Shown: positions 17,653 through 26,910 of the stretch, one piece after another
Layout of the letters: each line of letters starts with the position of its first letter
How positions within the stretch are numbered: the first letter of the stretch is position 1
Assembly: GCA_035650355.1 (NCBI GenBank)
Contig: DASRHT010000024.1
Location: forward strand, 31,646-95,645
From: DASRHT01 sp035650355
GTDB taxonomy: Bacteria > Chloroflexota > Ktedonobacteria > Ktedonobacterales > Ktedonobacteraceae
Length of the DNA: 64,000 nt
Reading direction: 5' to 3'
Position numbers and translations under genes: made by a program
Notes under the pieces: model-generated
Seen by the model: the letters and a program-made list of their open reading frames with translations, nothing else
The model's database searches: none
What the model was told of the DNA's origin: nothing

Positions 17653-17813
17653 AGATGGGACCTATACCTTCTCAGGCAGCATATACTGCCCAGGTAGGCC
17701 CTGGTAAATCTGCCCAGATGGGCTTTCCCTTTTCTGAAAACTTCGATGAGGATTTTTTTCTCATAGGACGGGCAAAGGCGGCAATCCAGTTTGATAGATG
17801 GGGAAGTGAAAAG

Positions 17814-20624
17814 ATGTCTAGTGAAGCGGAAGTACGGCAAAAACTGATTGATAAGCAACTGGCAATAGCAGGCTGGAGCAGTGAGAGAGGAAACCTGCGT
17901 ACCGAAATATTTATACTAGGCACAAGAAGGCAAATCAAGGAAGCGGCAGAAGATTATGTACCTCCTCAAAGATTCTCACCTGCTCAAGATCATCCGCCCC
18001 CGCAACGGGATGGCTTTGCCGATTATGCATTAATTGGATCTGATGGCAGTATTCTGGCGGTTGTAGAGGCGAAACGGGATACACGTTCCCCGCTCGAAGG
18101 CATGGAACAGGCTGCTGAGTATGTGCGAAATATTTATCACCAAACAGGCAAGCAACCATTTATTTTTCTGGGCAACGGTGACGAACTTTATTTCTGGGAA
18201 CTCGATAGGTATCCCCCAAGAAAAGTTAGCGGATTTTATACCGTTAGAGATCTTGAAGATCTGGCCTTGACACGTCTTTATAGCCAGCCTTTGCATCTAT
18301 TTCGACCTGATCCAGCCATCATTGAACGCGATTACCAGATACAAGCTATTCAAACCGTTATTGATGGCATTAAGCAGAAAAAGCGTAAGTTTTTGCTGGT
18401 GATGGCTACCGGAACAGGCAAAACGCGTACAGTGATTGCTCTGGTCGGTTTACTGATTCGCGCTGGCTGGGTGAGGCGGGCGCTCTTTTTAGCTGATCGC
18501 CGTGAACTGGTGCGACAGGCGGAACTGGCTTTTGAAGCCCACCTCCCCGATGAGTCTCGCGTTCGTATTGAGGGCGGCGTTATTGGGGAAGGGGTGGATG
18601 CTCGTATTCATTTTGCTACCTATCCCAGTATGATCCAGGTCCTCTCGAAACTCTCAGTCGGATACTACGACTTGATTATCGCCGATGAGAGTCATCGTTC
18701 GATTTATAAACACTACAAAGCGATATTTGAGTATTTTGACGCCATGCAGATTGGTCTGACCGCTACCCCGACCGACTACATTGAACATAATACGTTTGCT
18801 CTGTTTGACTGCTTTGATGATTTCCCTACCTTCGACTATCCCTTTGAGACCGCCGTTGAGAATGATTACCTTGTGAGCTTCCGTGTGCTGGCGGCAAGAA
18901 CACGTTTTCAAATCGAAGGCATTAAAGCTGGTGAACTCCCGCCAGAGTTGCAGCGCCAGATTGAAGAGCAGGGGCTTGAGCTAAGCGAGATTAACTTTGA
19001 GGGGAGCGATTTAGAGCGCAAAGTGACGAATACGGGGACAAACGATGCTCTGGTTGATGAGTTTATGGAGCGGTGTTATAAAGATGCGCGTGGATTGCCA
19101 CAAAAGAGCATTATTTTTGCTGTCAGCCACAATCATGCCCTGGAACTGCTGGCAAGTTTTAATCGCCGCTATCCCGATCTGCAAGCCCACGGTATGGCGA
19201 AGGTGATTGATAGTCGCATGGAACGCGCAGAGCAGTCATTGGCGGATTTTAAAGAAAAAGATATGCCTCGTGTTGCTATCTCTGTTGATATGCTTGATGC
19301 CGGTATCGATGTTCCTGCAATTCAAACCCTGGTTTTTGCCAAGCCAGTCTACAGTCAGGTAAAGTTCTGGCAAATGGTTGGCCGTGGGACGCGCCTGTGG
19401 ACCGATCCCGTGACGCAAGAGCGGAAAAATGACTTTGTGATTATCGATCACTGGGAGAATTTCAAAACATTTGAGCGCAATCCAGAAGGAAAAGTTAGCC
19501 ATCCCAGCGAACCTCTCCCAGTACGACTTTTCCGTATACGTCTGCAAAAGCTTGCTGTGTTACGCTCTCATAATGATCCCTTCATGCTTGAGGCAACGCT
19601 AAAACAGCTTCATGAGATGCTTGCAGACCTTCCTGAGACAAATGTCCAGGTACGAGCCTATGCAACCGATCTGGTTACTTTTCGCGATGATCCCACATGG
19701 ATCAAGCAAGATATTTCACCAACTGGCAAGCTCTATCGCTTTATTGCTCCCCTGATGAGCTTCCTGCCGGGTGTGGATGCCGCAACGCTGCTTTTTGAGC
19801 TGCATACGGAGCAGCTTTTACTCTCTTATCTGCAAGGTCAGCAGGAGCAAGTTGTTCGCTTAAAAGAGCAGATTAAAGATGAACTGGCTCGTCTCCCTCG
19901 CGATCTCCCTGAAGTGCGGGCGAAAGCGCATATGCGCACATGGGTGGAGAGTCCTGATTTCTGGACACATTTAAGCGGACAGCGTATACTTGACATGCAA
20001 AAGGAGTTGGCTCCGGTAATGCGCTACCGTGAGGCGAGACCTCGCTCGATTGTTAAATTGCACCTGCCTGATAGCATGAAGCAACGACTCTGGATTACCT
20101 ATGGCCCGGCAGGAGAAGGAACGTTCGTTGAGGATTATCAGGAGCAGGTAGAGGTGCGGGTGAAAGATTTAGCTGAGCAGGTTTCTACGCTAGCAAAAAT
20201 CAAACGCAATGGGCGACCGGATGAGAGTGAGATGCAGTCTCTTGCTGATTTGTTGAACAAACCGGATCTCTTCATCAGGGAAGAAATTCTGAAGCAGGTC
20301 TATGGCAATCCAGATATGCGCCTGCTCGATTTTATTAAACATATCCTTGATGTAGAACACCTGCCGAACAAGAAAGAGCGTGTCACAGCCGCAGTTCAGC
20401 GTTTTTTGCATGAACATCCTCACTTCTCTCCCATCCAGCGCCGTTTTGTGTTTGCATTGCAGTCCGTTCTTTTGCACGAAGATGGGGGGCAACAGCAGCA
20501 AGGAGTATTCACTCCTGATTATCTTTTGCAAGCTCCTTTTAATCGTATTGGCAAGGCTAACGATTTATTTAACGCCCACGATCTCGCTGACCTCCTACAG
20601 TTTGCCAATAGTCAGGTGGCATAA
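17814..20624 (+). CDS. hsdR: Type I restriction enzyme, R (motor and nuclease) subunit
   Basis: 936 residues. The N-terminal nuclease domain carries Asp70 and the Glu85-Ala-Lys87 core of a PD-(D/E)xK site (DYALIGSDGSILAVVEAK). The superfamily-2 translocase follows: Walker A MATGTGKT at 197-204, DESH at 291-294, LTATP, and motif VI VGRGTRLW. The C-terminal domain fits the EcoEI-type R family, which binds the methyltransferase core. ATG 17814 has GGGGAAG upstream; the longer in-frame frame from 17655 reads out of an intergenic repeat and is unlikely. It is the first gene of a five-gene run. It would cut DNA lacking the methyl marks placed by HsdM/HsdS. Confidence 0.93.
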   Translation: MSSEAEVRQKLIDKQLAIAGWSSERGNLRTEIFILGTRRQIKEAAEDYVPPQRFSPAQDHPPPQRDGFADYALIGSDGSILAVVEAKRDTRSPLEGMEQAAEYVRNIYHQTGKQPFIFLGNGDELYFWELDRYPPRKVSGFYTVRDLEDLALTRLYSQPLHLFRPDPAIIERDYQIQAIQTVIDGIKQKKRKFLLVMATGTGKTRTVIALVGLLIRAGWVRRALFLADRRELVRQAELAFEAHLPDESRVRIEGGVIGEGVDARIHFATYPSMIQVLSKLSVGYYDLIIADESHRSIYKHYKAIFEYFDAMQIGLTATPTDYIEHNTFALFDCFDDFPTFDYPFETAVENDYLVSFRVLAARTRFQIEGIKAGELPPELQRQIEEQGLELSEINFEGSDLERKVTNTGTNDALVDEFMERCYKDARGLPQKSIIFAVSHNHALELLASFNRRYPDLQAHGMAKVIDSRMERAEQSLADFKEKDMPRVAISVDMLDAGIDVPAIQTLVFAKPVYSQVKFWQMVGRGTRLWTDPVTQERKNDFVIIDHWENFKTFERNPEGKVSHPSEPLPVRLFRIRLQKLAVLRSHNDPFMLEATLKQLHEMLADLPETNVQVRAYATDLVTFRDDPTWIKQDISPTGKLYRFIAPLMSFLPGVDAATLLFELHTEQLLLSYLQGQQEQVVRLKEQIKDELARLPRDLPEVRAKAHMRTWVESPDFWTHLSGQRILDMQKELAPVMRYREARPRSIVKLHLPDSMKQRLWITYGPAGEGTFVEDYQEQVEVRVKDLAEQVSTLAKIKRNGRPDESEMQSLADLLNKPDLFIREEILKQVYGNPDMRLLDFIKHILDVEHLPNKKERVTAAVQRFLHEHPHFSPIQRRFVFALQSVLLHEDGGQQQQGVFTPDYLLQAPFNRIGKANDLFNAHDLADLLQFANSQVA

Positions 20625-20660
20625 GGGTGGAGCAGCGTTACCTATGTATTGGAGATAGCT

Positions 20661-23156
20661 ATGCTCTCACCTAAACTGAAGCAAAAGGTTTCTAACCTCT
20701 GGGATATGTTCTGGTCCGGCGGCATGACCAATCCTCTGACCTCTATCGAGCAAATTACTTATTTGATATTTCTGAAACGTTTGGAAGAATTCGATGCTGA
20801 ACGTATCAGCGAAAAGAAATATTCATTATATGGTCGCCGCCCCCACTGCGAGCTTGATCATCACTCTAAGGACAAAATTGGCATCGATCAGTCGCTGCCG
20901 CCAGACGCTGATCCGGCGGATTATGAGAAATGTCAGGGGCATGGCACCTGCCGCTGGTCCTATTTGCGCAGGCTTTCGACAACAGATGATCCCGAAACCG
21001 GACGCAAAATTACACCCTATGACCATATGAATGGCTACGTTTTTCCCTGGCTGCGCGTGCTGCATAATACGCTCGATAGCCTCAGCAACGGCTCCAATGG
21101 AACGGGCGTATTGGATGCTCCAATGGAGGATGCTTTTTTCCAGTTCCCTAAAGACAAAACGACGCTCTTTCAAAATGCTATTGAGATGATCGATGATCTT
21201 TTCAATGATATCAGTCACGCAAGCGCCAGCGATCTGATGGGCGATATTTTTGAGTACCTGCTCAGTGAGATTGATACCTCCGGTAAAAATGGACAGTTCC
21301 GCACCCCTCGCCATATCATCCGTTTCCTGATCGAGCTTGCTCAGCCAGAAGCAGGTCAGCGCCTGATCGATCCTACAGCGGGCACAGCGGGATTTTTGAT
21401 TAATACAATCCAATACTTGAAAAAAGAGTTTACTTCTGAGGAAAATTACCTGCTGGAATGGGATGGCACTCCCCACAGGACGATAGGAGACAAACTGCCA
21501 GAAAGGCTCTGGAACGCGGCTTTGAAGGGCGAGAATTTTGTTGGCTATGATAATGATCGTACAATGGTTCGCATTGGCTGGATGAACATGATCCTTCACG
21601 GGATCGAGAATCCGCATATTGTGTTGCGCGATACGCTTGGTCGCTCGCTTTCCCGCGAGGAAAGCGGCTCTTATAATCGCGTGCTGGCAAATCCGCCTTA
21701 TACCGGCACTATTGATAAAAATGACCTTTACCTCGATATAGGCCGTTTCCCGAAAAATCCACGCAAAGTCAAAGAGGCAATCACCTATAAAACCGAGCTG
21801 CTTTTTACCTGGCTGATCCTTGATCTGCTGGTACCCGGCGGTCGGGCCGCGATGATTGTGCCCGAAGGCGTGCTTTTTGGCTCAACTGGCGCTCACAAAG
21901 AGTTGCGCCGCCAGCTCCTTTTCGATCACAATTTACAGGGTGTGATTTCGCTCCCTGCTGGCGTTTTCAATCCATATACGGGTGTGAAAACATCCATACT
22001 GGTATTTGAGAAGGGGGGCGATGTGACAGCAAAAGGGCAGCCACCACGTACTGAGAGTGTCTGGTTCTACGATGTAACTTCCGATGGCTACACGCCCGGC
22101 GCGAAACGAGAGCCAGATTATACACAAAATGATCTTTGGGATGCCCTTTACAAGTGGAATGAGAAAATTGTTGATAATACAGATTACTATCAGCCGGATC
22201 TGTATGATGCTCGCTGGCGGCTGGTAGACGAGAAACTCCTGGAAATCTTTCCTGAACGACGCGATTTGCGCGGGCTGGTCGGCCAAGAGCTAGGAATCGA
22301 TGAATTGTTCGGCTTCCCCGTTCCTACCGATCCCAAAATTATTGAGCAGCAGGTTGTTGAGGAGCAGGAGCCACGGATCGCGATGGTTTATGGAAGGCGT
22401 CTAGCCTCCACCGAAACCAGGTTAGCAAAAGAGAAACATACACAGAAAATCGCTTATGATGCCTTCGATCAGGATCTCAAACGCTTGGAGCAATTATTTC
22501 GTGAAGCCATCGATAAGCTGTTAGAAAATAAAAAGCAGTTCAAAACCAATCCGACTTTTGGCCGCGACCGCCTTCAGCCCCTCTTAGAAACAGCGAGAAA
22601 CTACTCCCACGAGAACCTGCAAGAGCGAGCTGTGCAGGCTGCCAGTAACGCGGGTCTGTTCGCGAGAGACCTGCCTCTGGTGCCAGAGCTGGATTGGGCG
22701 GAAGAGGTATATTTAATCGTGCGCGAGTTTGCGAAGCTGGACGGCTACGATATCAAACTGCGCACCCTCGAAGTCAAAAAACAGGAAAAGCCTCTCAATG
22801 AGACAAAGAGCTGGTCTGCGCCCGTGCGCGTGCTGCTGCGAAATGATGAATGGAGCAGCGCAGATGGACGCATCGAAGGAAGCCACGATAGCTATGGCAA
22901 TGTACGCCCCGCATATCTTGCCGATCCCCAGTTATACGAGGACGAACAAAATAACATCATCAAGAAAGAGTTCCTTGATCCCAACTGTATCGAGGCCAAC
23001 GACTACAACCTCTCTTCCGGTCGCTATAAACCCTTCAAGCCCACTACTGTCGTATACGACCCGCCTGCTAAACTCATCCGCGAGCTTCAAGACCTGGAAG
23101 CGCAGATCATGACACGATTGGGGAACTTGCTGGAGATGGTGGAGGGAAGAGAATGA
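20661..23156 (+). CDS. hsdM: Type I restriction system N6-adenine methyltransferase
   Basis: 831 residues, longer than classical HsdM (about 500) because of a C-terminal extension from about residue 520 with coiled-coil and TRD-like spacer regions. The N-terminal helical domain is followed by the SAM-binding motif DPTAGTAGF (237-245) and the catalytic NPPY (344-347). ATG 20661 follows TTGGAG. It begins 36 bases after hsdR and ends in a 4-base ATGA overlap with hsdS, which signals translational coupling. It methylates adenine at the sequence chosen by HsdS. Confidence 0.93.
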   Translation: MLSPKLKQKVSNLWDMFWSGGMTNPLTSIEQITYLIFLKRLEEFDAERISEKKYSLYGRRPHCELDHHSKDKIGIDQSLPPDADPADYEKCQGHGTCRWSYLRRLSTTDDPETGRKITPYDHMNGYVFPWLRVLHNTLDSLSNGSNGTGVLDAPMEDAFFQFPKDKTTLFQNAIEMIDDLFNDISHASASDLMGDIFEYLLSEIDTSGKNGQFRTPRHIIRFLIELAQPEAGQRLIDPTAGTAGFLINTIQYLKKEFTSEENYLLEWDGTPHRTIGDKLPERLWNAALKGENFVGYDNDRTMVRIGWMNMILHGIENPHIVLRDTLGRSLSREESGSYNRVLANPPYTGTIDKNDLYLDIGRFPKNPRKVKEAITYKTELLFTWLILDLLVPGGRAAMIVPEGVLFGSTGAHKELRRQLLFDHNLQGVISLPAGVFNPYTGVKTSILVFEKGGDVTAKGQPPRTESVWFYDVTSDGYTPGAKREPDYTQNDLWDALYKWNEKIVDNTDYYQPDLYDARWRLVDEKLLEIFPERRDLRGLVGQELGIDELFGFPVPTDPKIIEQQVVEEQEPRIAMVYGRRLASTETRLAKEKHTQKIAYDAFDQDLKRLEQLFREAIDKLLENKKQFKTNPTFGRDRLQPLLETARNYSHENLQERAVQAASNAGLFARDLPLVPELDWAEEVYLIVREFAKLDGYDIKLRTLEVKKQEKPLNETKSWSAPVRVLLRNDEWSSADGRIEGSHDSYGNVRPAYLADPQLYEDEQNNIIKKEFLDPNCIEANDYNLSSGRYKPFKPTTVVYDPPAKLIRELQDLEAQIMTRLGNLLEMVEGRE

Positions 23157-24865
23157 GCGTAATTTTACAGCCAGAGTCATGGGTTACAAGCACTCTTGGA
23201 ACGGTTTTAACACGTTTGGATGAGAAAATTGACCCACTCACTTTATCTGGTAGAGATACATTTTATATAGGACTAGAACATATTGAAAGTGATATAGGTA
23301 GATTAGTTGATATAGGAAACATTGCCGGAGAAGAACTGAAAAGCACAAAGAATGTTTTTTATGCAGGCAATATTCTTTATGGAAAACTCCGTCCTTATCT
23401 GAATAAAGTTTATTTTGCTGAAGAGGATGGAATTTGTAGTACCGATATATGGGTTCTTAATGCTACGAATGTCATTGATCCCTTATATGCAGTAAATTAT
23501 TTAAGGTCATCTTTGGTAGTACAACAGGTAAGTCAGTTGACCACCGGAGCTAATTTGCCTCGTATAGCTCCTCAGTCTTTTGACAAGATATCGATCCCCC
23601 TCCCCCCTCTTCCCGAACAGCGTCGCATCGCCACCATCTTGCGTGAAGCCGACGAGATACGCAAATTGCGGAGGGAGGCGGACGAGAAGGCGCAGAAGAT
23701 TGTTGAGGCGTTGTTTTATGATATGTTTGGAGATCCGGGAACTAATCCCAAAAAATGGAGAATAACGAAAATTGCAAATCTATTGCCGAAAGATAAAAAG
23801 GGCATTACAACAGGACCCTTTGGCAGCTTATTAAAAAAAAATGAACTTGTTGATGAAGGTGTACCAGTTTGGGGGATTAATAATGTTCTTCCAAATGAAT
23901 TTGTTGAGACTGGTGCATCCTTCATTACAGCAGAAAAGTATAAACGGCTTTTAGCATATACAGTACAATCAGGGGATATTTTAATCTCACGCGCTGGTAC
24001 TGTTGGTCGGGTATGTGTTGCTTATCCATCTTCTGTTTCTATTATAGGGACGAATCTAGTCAAAATTACTTTAGATACCTCGCAAATATCACCGGAATAT
24101 TTTACTACCTTATTTACATTTTTTAGTGATAGAATTGGCAATTTACGTGCGAGTGGAGAAGGGAACTCATACTCGTTTCTCAATCCCGCCACATTAGTAA
24201 CCTTACAAATTCCGGTTCCTCCTCGATCCTTACAAAACAAGTTTATAACATCTTTAGTAGAGATGCGCAGACAAGTAAACATACAAAAACAATCTCGTCA
24301 CCACTTTGACACTCTTTTTCAATCCCTCCTCTCCCACGCCTTCAGCGGCGAACTTACCGCCTCGTGGCGCAACGCTCATGCTGCTGAACTGATTCAGGCG
24401 GCGCAAGAGCGGGATGAGTTGCTGCGGGAGCTACGCGGCTCGTTTTCTGCAAGGGTCGCTGAGCCGCATGTGCAGTATAATCTAGCTCAAGAGCGAGAAG
24501 AGCTGAGAAGCGAACTTACACCATTGCAGAGCGCTCTTGTGACCTTGATTGACTGCCGACCTGAGAGTTATGCAAGCGCGTATGGGCTGCATCAGGAGAT
24601 TATAGCGAGCCAGGACGAAGAGGGGGCCTATTTACCTGACCTGGATGAAGAGAGACTGTTTCGAGATTTTGATAGACTGGATTGCTCCCTGGATAGCATA
24701 CGGCGCGAGCTGCACTTTCTGGCTTCGGTGGGATTGGTCAAAGAGCTATCCCGGTCTGACCAGAATTACATTACGCTCTATCGATCATTGCTGATGGACG
24801 ACGATAGCCAGGAGGAAGATCTCGCTCTGCTGGGCGAAGAGGTTGTAGAAGAGGTTTCTGTATGA
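23153..24865 (+). CDS. hsdS: Type I restriction specificity subunit with C-terminal extension
   Basis: 570 residues. Two target recognition domains lie at about 1-150 and 195-375, separated by a conserved helical spacer (PLPPLPEQRRIATILREADEI) and followed by the second one (LFQSLLSHAFSGELT). After this the protein continues for about 165 residues with an acidic, helical extension that resembles a winged-helix segment (LDSIRRELHFLASVGLVKEL). Both TRD segments are clearly AT-richer than the spacer and the rest of the operon, the usual sign of domain exchange. Overlaps hsdM and the ATPase gene by 4 bases each. Confidence 0.92.
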   Translation: MSVILQPESWVTSTLGTVLTRLDEKIDPLTLSGRDTFYIGLEHIESDIGRLVDIGNIAGEELKSTKNVFYAGNILYGKLRPYLNKVYFAEEDGICSTDIWVLNATNVIDPLYAVNYLRSSLVVQQVSQLTTGANLPRIAPQSFDKISIPLPPLPEQRRIATILREADEIRKLRREADEKAQKIVEALFYDMFGDPGTNPKKWRITKIANLLPKDKKGITTGPFGSLLKKNELVDEGVPVWGINNVLPNEFVETGASFITAEKYKRLLAYTVQSGDILISRAGTVGRVCVAYPSSVSIIGTNLVKITLDTSQISPEYFTTLFTFFSDRIGNLRASGEGNSYSFLNPATLVTLQIPVPPRSLQNKFITSLVEMRRQVNIQKQSRHHFDTLFQSLLSHAFSGELTASWRNAHAAELIQAAQERDELLRELRGSFSARVAEPHVQYNLAQEREELRSELTPLQSALVTLIDCRPESYASAYGLHQEIIASQDEEGAYLPDLDEERLFRDFDRLDCSLDSIRRELHFLASVGLVKELSRSDQNYITLYRSLLMDDDSQEEDLALLGEEVVEEVSV

Positions 24866-26910
24866 GGCTGCGTTACCTGCATATTCCCGAACTGCCGCCA
24901 CTGCATGACATTGAAATCACTTTCGGCCATGAGCAGATTCTAGGTCGCCAGTGTACTATTCATTTTATCGCAGGCGTTAATGGCAGTGGTAAAAGTCGCC
25001 TCCTACGTGCCCTCGCAGAAATATTTCTTTCCCTTGATCAGGCGGAAGTACCACCTTTCCCCGTCACCATCGCATACGATCTGGAGCGCGGACAGGGGAC
25101 AAGCCAATCACGTCACACCATCTATTATCGCTATACCGGACGAGGCAAAAACAGCTCGTATATGGTGGTGCTTGAGCAGATCCCCTTAAATGAAGAAATA
25201 AACTGGTCTGGCTTCCATCTGTTCGATTGGACCACTTCCGATGATGAGGCGTTGCCATATCGCAAACGTAGATATTTGTCTGATGATAGTATCGCTGAAG
25301 TGAAATCATATCTGCCTACTTGTGTCCTGGCCTATACCTCTGGATCAGCGCATGAATGGGAAAAGCTCTTCATGCCGCCCGCGCGCAGCCTGGAAGAGCG
25401 TCAGGATCTCCAGCTTCCCCAGGTTGAGCAGAATGCAGAGGACCGTCGTCAAAACGAACGACCGGCCAGATGGAGCAACTACAAAGAGGCTATTTATAGG
25501 CAATCTCAACAGGTAGAGGAGTCAGCAAAAATGTTGCCTGCCTCACTCCTTGAAGTGCAAAGCCAGGAGCGTAATCTATCTCCCGGCGAAAACCTGTATC
25601 CAGGCGAGCATGTATTTCCTGGCGATGGTCAGCAGCCGGGCATCGGCATTTTTATCCAGCCGGAGATGCTCAAGCTTGTTGTCTGTGCGGTTGCCCTCAG
25701 TCAGGCTCTGGAAGAGTTCCAGCAGTATCCAACTGAGCGCGACCGGGAAGCTTTTGAGCAAACAATAGAGCGTGCAGTGGAGCAGAGGGAATATATGGGA
25801 GGGATGCGCGCAATCTTTAATGCCGTCGATTGGCTCTGGCCCATCACGGTTGGCCTGCAAATTGTATGGCAGCCCGAACGTCTGCAAGCGATGAAAAAAG
25901 AGTCCTCGTTATTAAGGAAACTCTACCTCATCGCCTCAAAAGTGATTCGAGGAAGCGAGCCTGGCCCTACCGAAAGCCGCACCTTATACTTCGACCTTAC
26001 GCGCATCGTGCAACTGCCCACCCACAAGCAATACCATCAGAAAAGCACATTGGAAGCACTAGCGGACATCCTGGGCGGCGTCAACACACAGGCATTTGAT
26101 ATCTTCAAGCAATTGCTAGAATTGCAGAAGCGCAATATCCTTGAAGACGCCACTATCGCCCTCAAAAAGCGCAAAGTGGGTGGTATTTTGCTCTATGATC
26201 AGTTAAGCGATGGCGAGCGCGTCTTGCTGGGAAGAATGGCGCTCTTCCACCTGCTCAAAGGTACCGATGATACCCTGATTGTACTTGACGAGCCAGAAAC
26301 GCATTTCAACGACGTATGGAAGCGCGAGGTCGTAGACATGATCGATAACGCCTTACGCAATGACACCAGCGAAATAGTGCTCAGCACCCATTCCAGCATT
26401 GCGCTAACCGACGTATTCAACACCGAAATCACCCTCCTTCAGAAAAATTCGCGGGATGCCACCGTGTACGCGGTTCGCCCAACGACGCGTAGCTTTGGAG
26501 CTTCGCCCGACGACATCCTGCACGATATTTTCGGCGCATCTGATAGCGTCGGGCAGCGGGCGAGCGAGTTTCTTGATCTGATCCTTATTGCCACCGCCCA
26601 CTGGGAGCAAGCGCAGCAGATCTTGAATGGGGACGAAAAAAGGCGTGACGAGGCATTCGATCAACTAAAGCAGTCTATCAGAGAGCAATCCAGCATATCC
26701 ATAGCTATGCAAGAGGAAAATGAATTACATGCCTACCTCTTAAAAACGTTGGAGGCTGTTCGTAGCTATACTCAACAGAAACGCGGACAAGTTAACGCGG
26801 AAAGCATCCTAGACGTGCTACAGGAGCGCCTGGGCTCCGGTTACTATCAATTTGAATTTCGTCGCCGTTTACGAGCATTGAGGAAGGATTCAAATGCTGC
26901 ATCAAATTGA
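24862..26910 (+). CDS. ABC/SMC-type AAA ATPase of a restriction-linked ATPase-HNH pair (PtuA-like)
   Basis: 682 residues. Walker A GVNGSGKS is at 38-45, the ABC-type signature LSDGER at 448-453, Walker B LIVLDEPE at 472-479 and the switch His in STHSS at 508-512; this order and the long insert (90-430) place it among overcoming-lysogenisation/RecF-like defence ATPases. The insert carries three near-repeats of PGE/PGD (LSPGENLYPGEHVFPGDG). It overlaps hsdS by ATGA and the HNH gene by 17 bases. The layout of ATPase followed by HNH nuclease matches Septu-type defence (PtuA with PtuB); the resemblance is by architecture and has not been tested by search. Confidence 0.82.
   Translation: MRLRYLHIPELPPLHDIEITFGHEQILGRQCTIHFIAGVNGSGKSRLLRALAEIFLSLDQAEVPPFPVTIAYDLERGQGTSQSRHTIYYRYTGRGKNSSYMVVLEQIPLNEEINWSGFHLFDWTTSDDEALPYRKRRYLSDDSIAEVKSYLPTCVLAYTSGSAHEWEKLFMPPARSLEERQDLQLPQVEQNAEDRRQNERPARWSNYKEAIYRQSQQVEESAKMLPASLLEVQSQERNLSPGENLYPGEHVFPGDGQQPGIGIFIQPEMLKLVVCAVALSQALEEFQQYPTERDREAFEQTIERAVEQREYMGGMRAIFNAVDWLWPITVGLQIVWQPERLQAMKKESSLLRKLYLIASKVIRGSEPGPTESRTLYFDLTRIVQLPTHKQYHQKSTLEALADILGGVNTQAFDIFKQLLELQKRNILEDATIALKKRKVGGILLYDQLSDGERVLLGRMALFHLLKGTDDTLIVLDEPETHFNDVWKREVVDMIDNALRNDTSEIVLSTHSSIALTDVFNTEITLLQKNSRDATVYAVRPTTRSFGASPDDILHDIFGASDSVGQRASEFLDLILIATAHWEQAQQILNGDEKRRDEAFDQLKQSIREQSSISIAMQEENELHAYLLKTLEAVRSYTQQKRGQVNAESILDVLQERLGSGYYQFEFRRRLRALRKDSNAASN

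Noticed and set aside
17655..17813. N-terminal extension of HsdR
   Set aside because: The added 53 residues begin in an intergenic repeat and have no family resemblance; ATG 17814 has a ribosome binding site.
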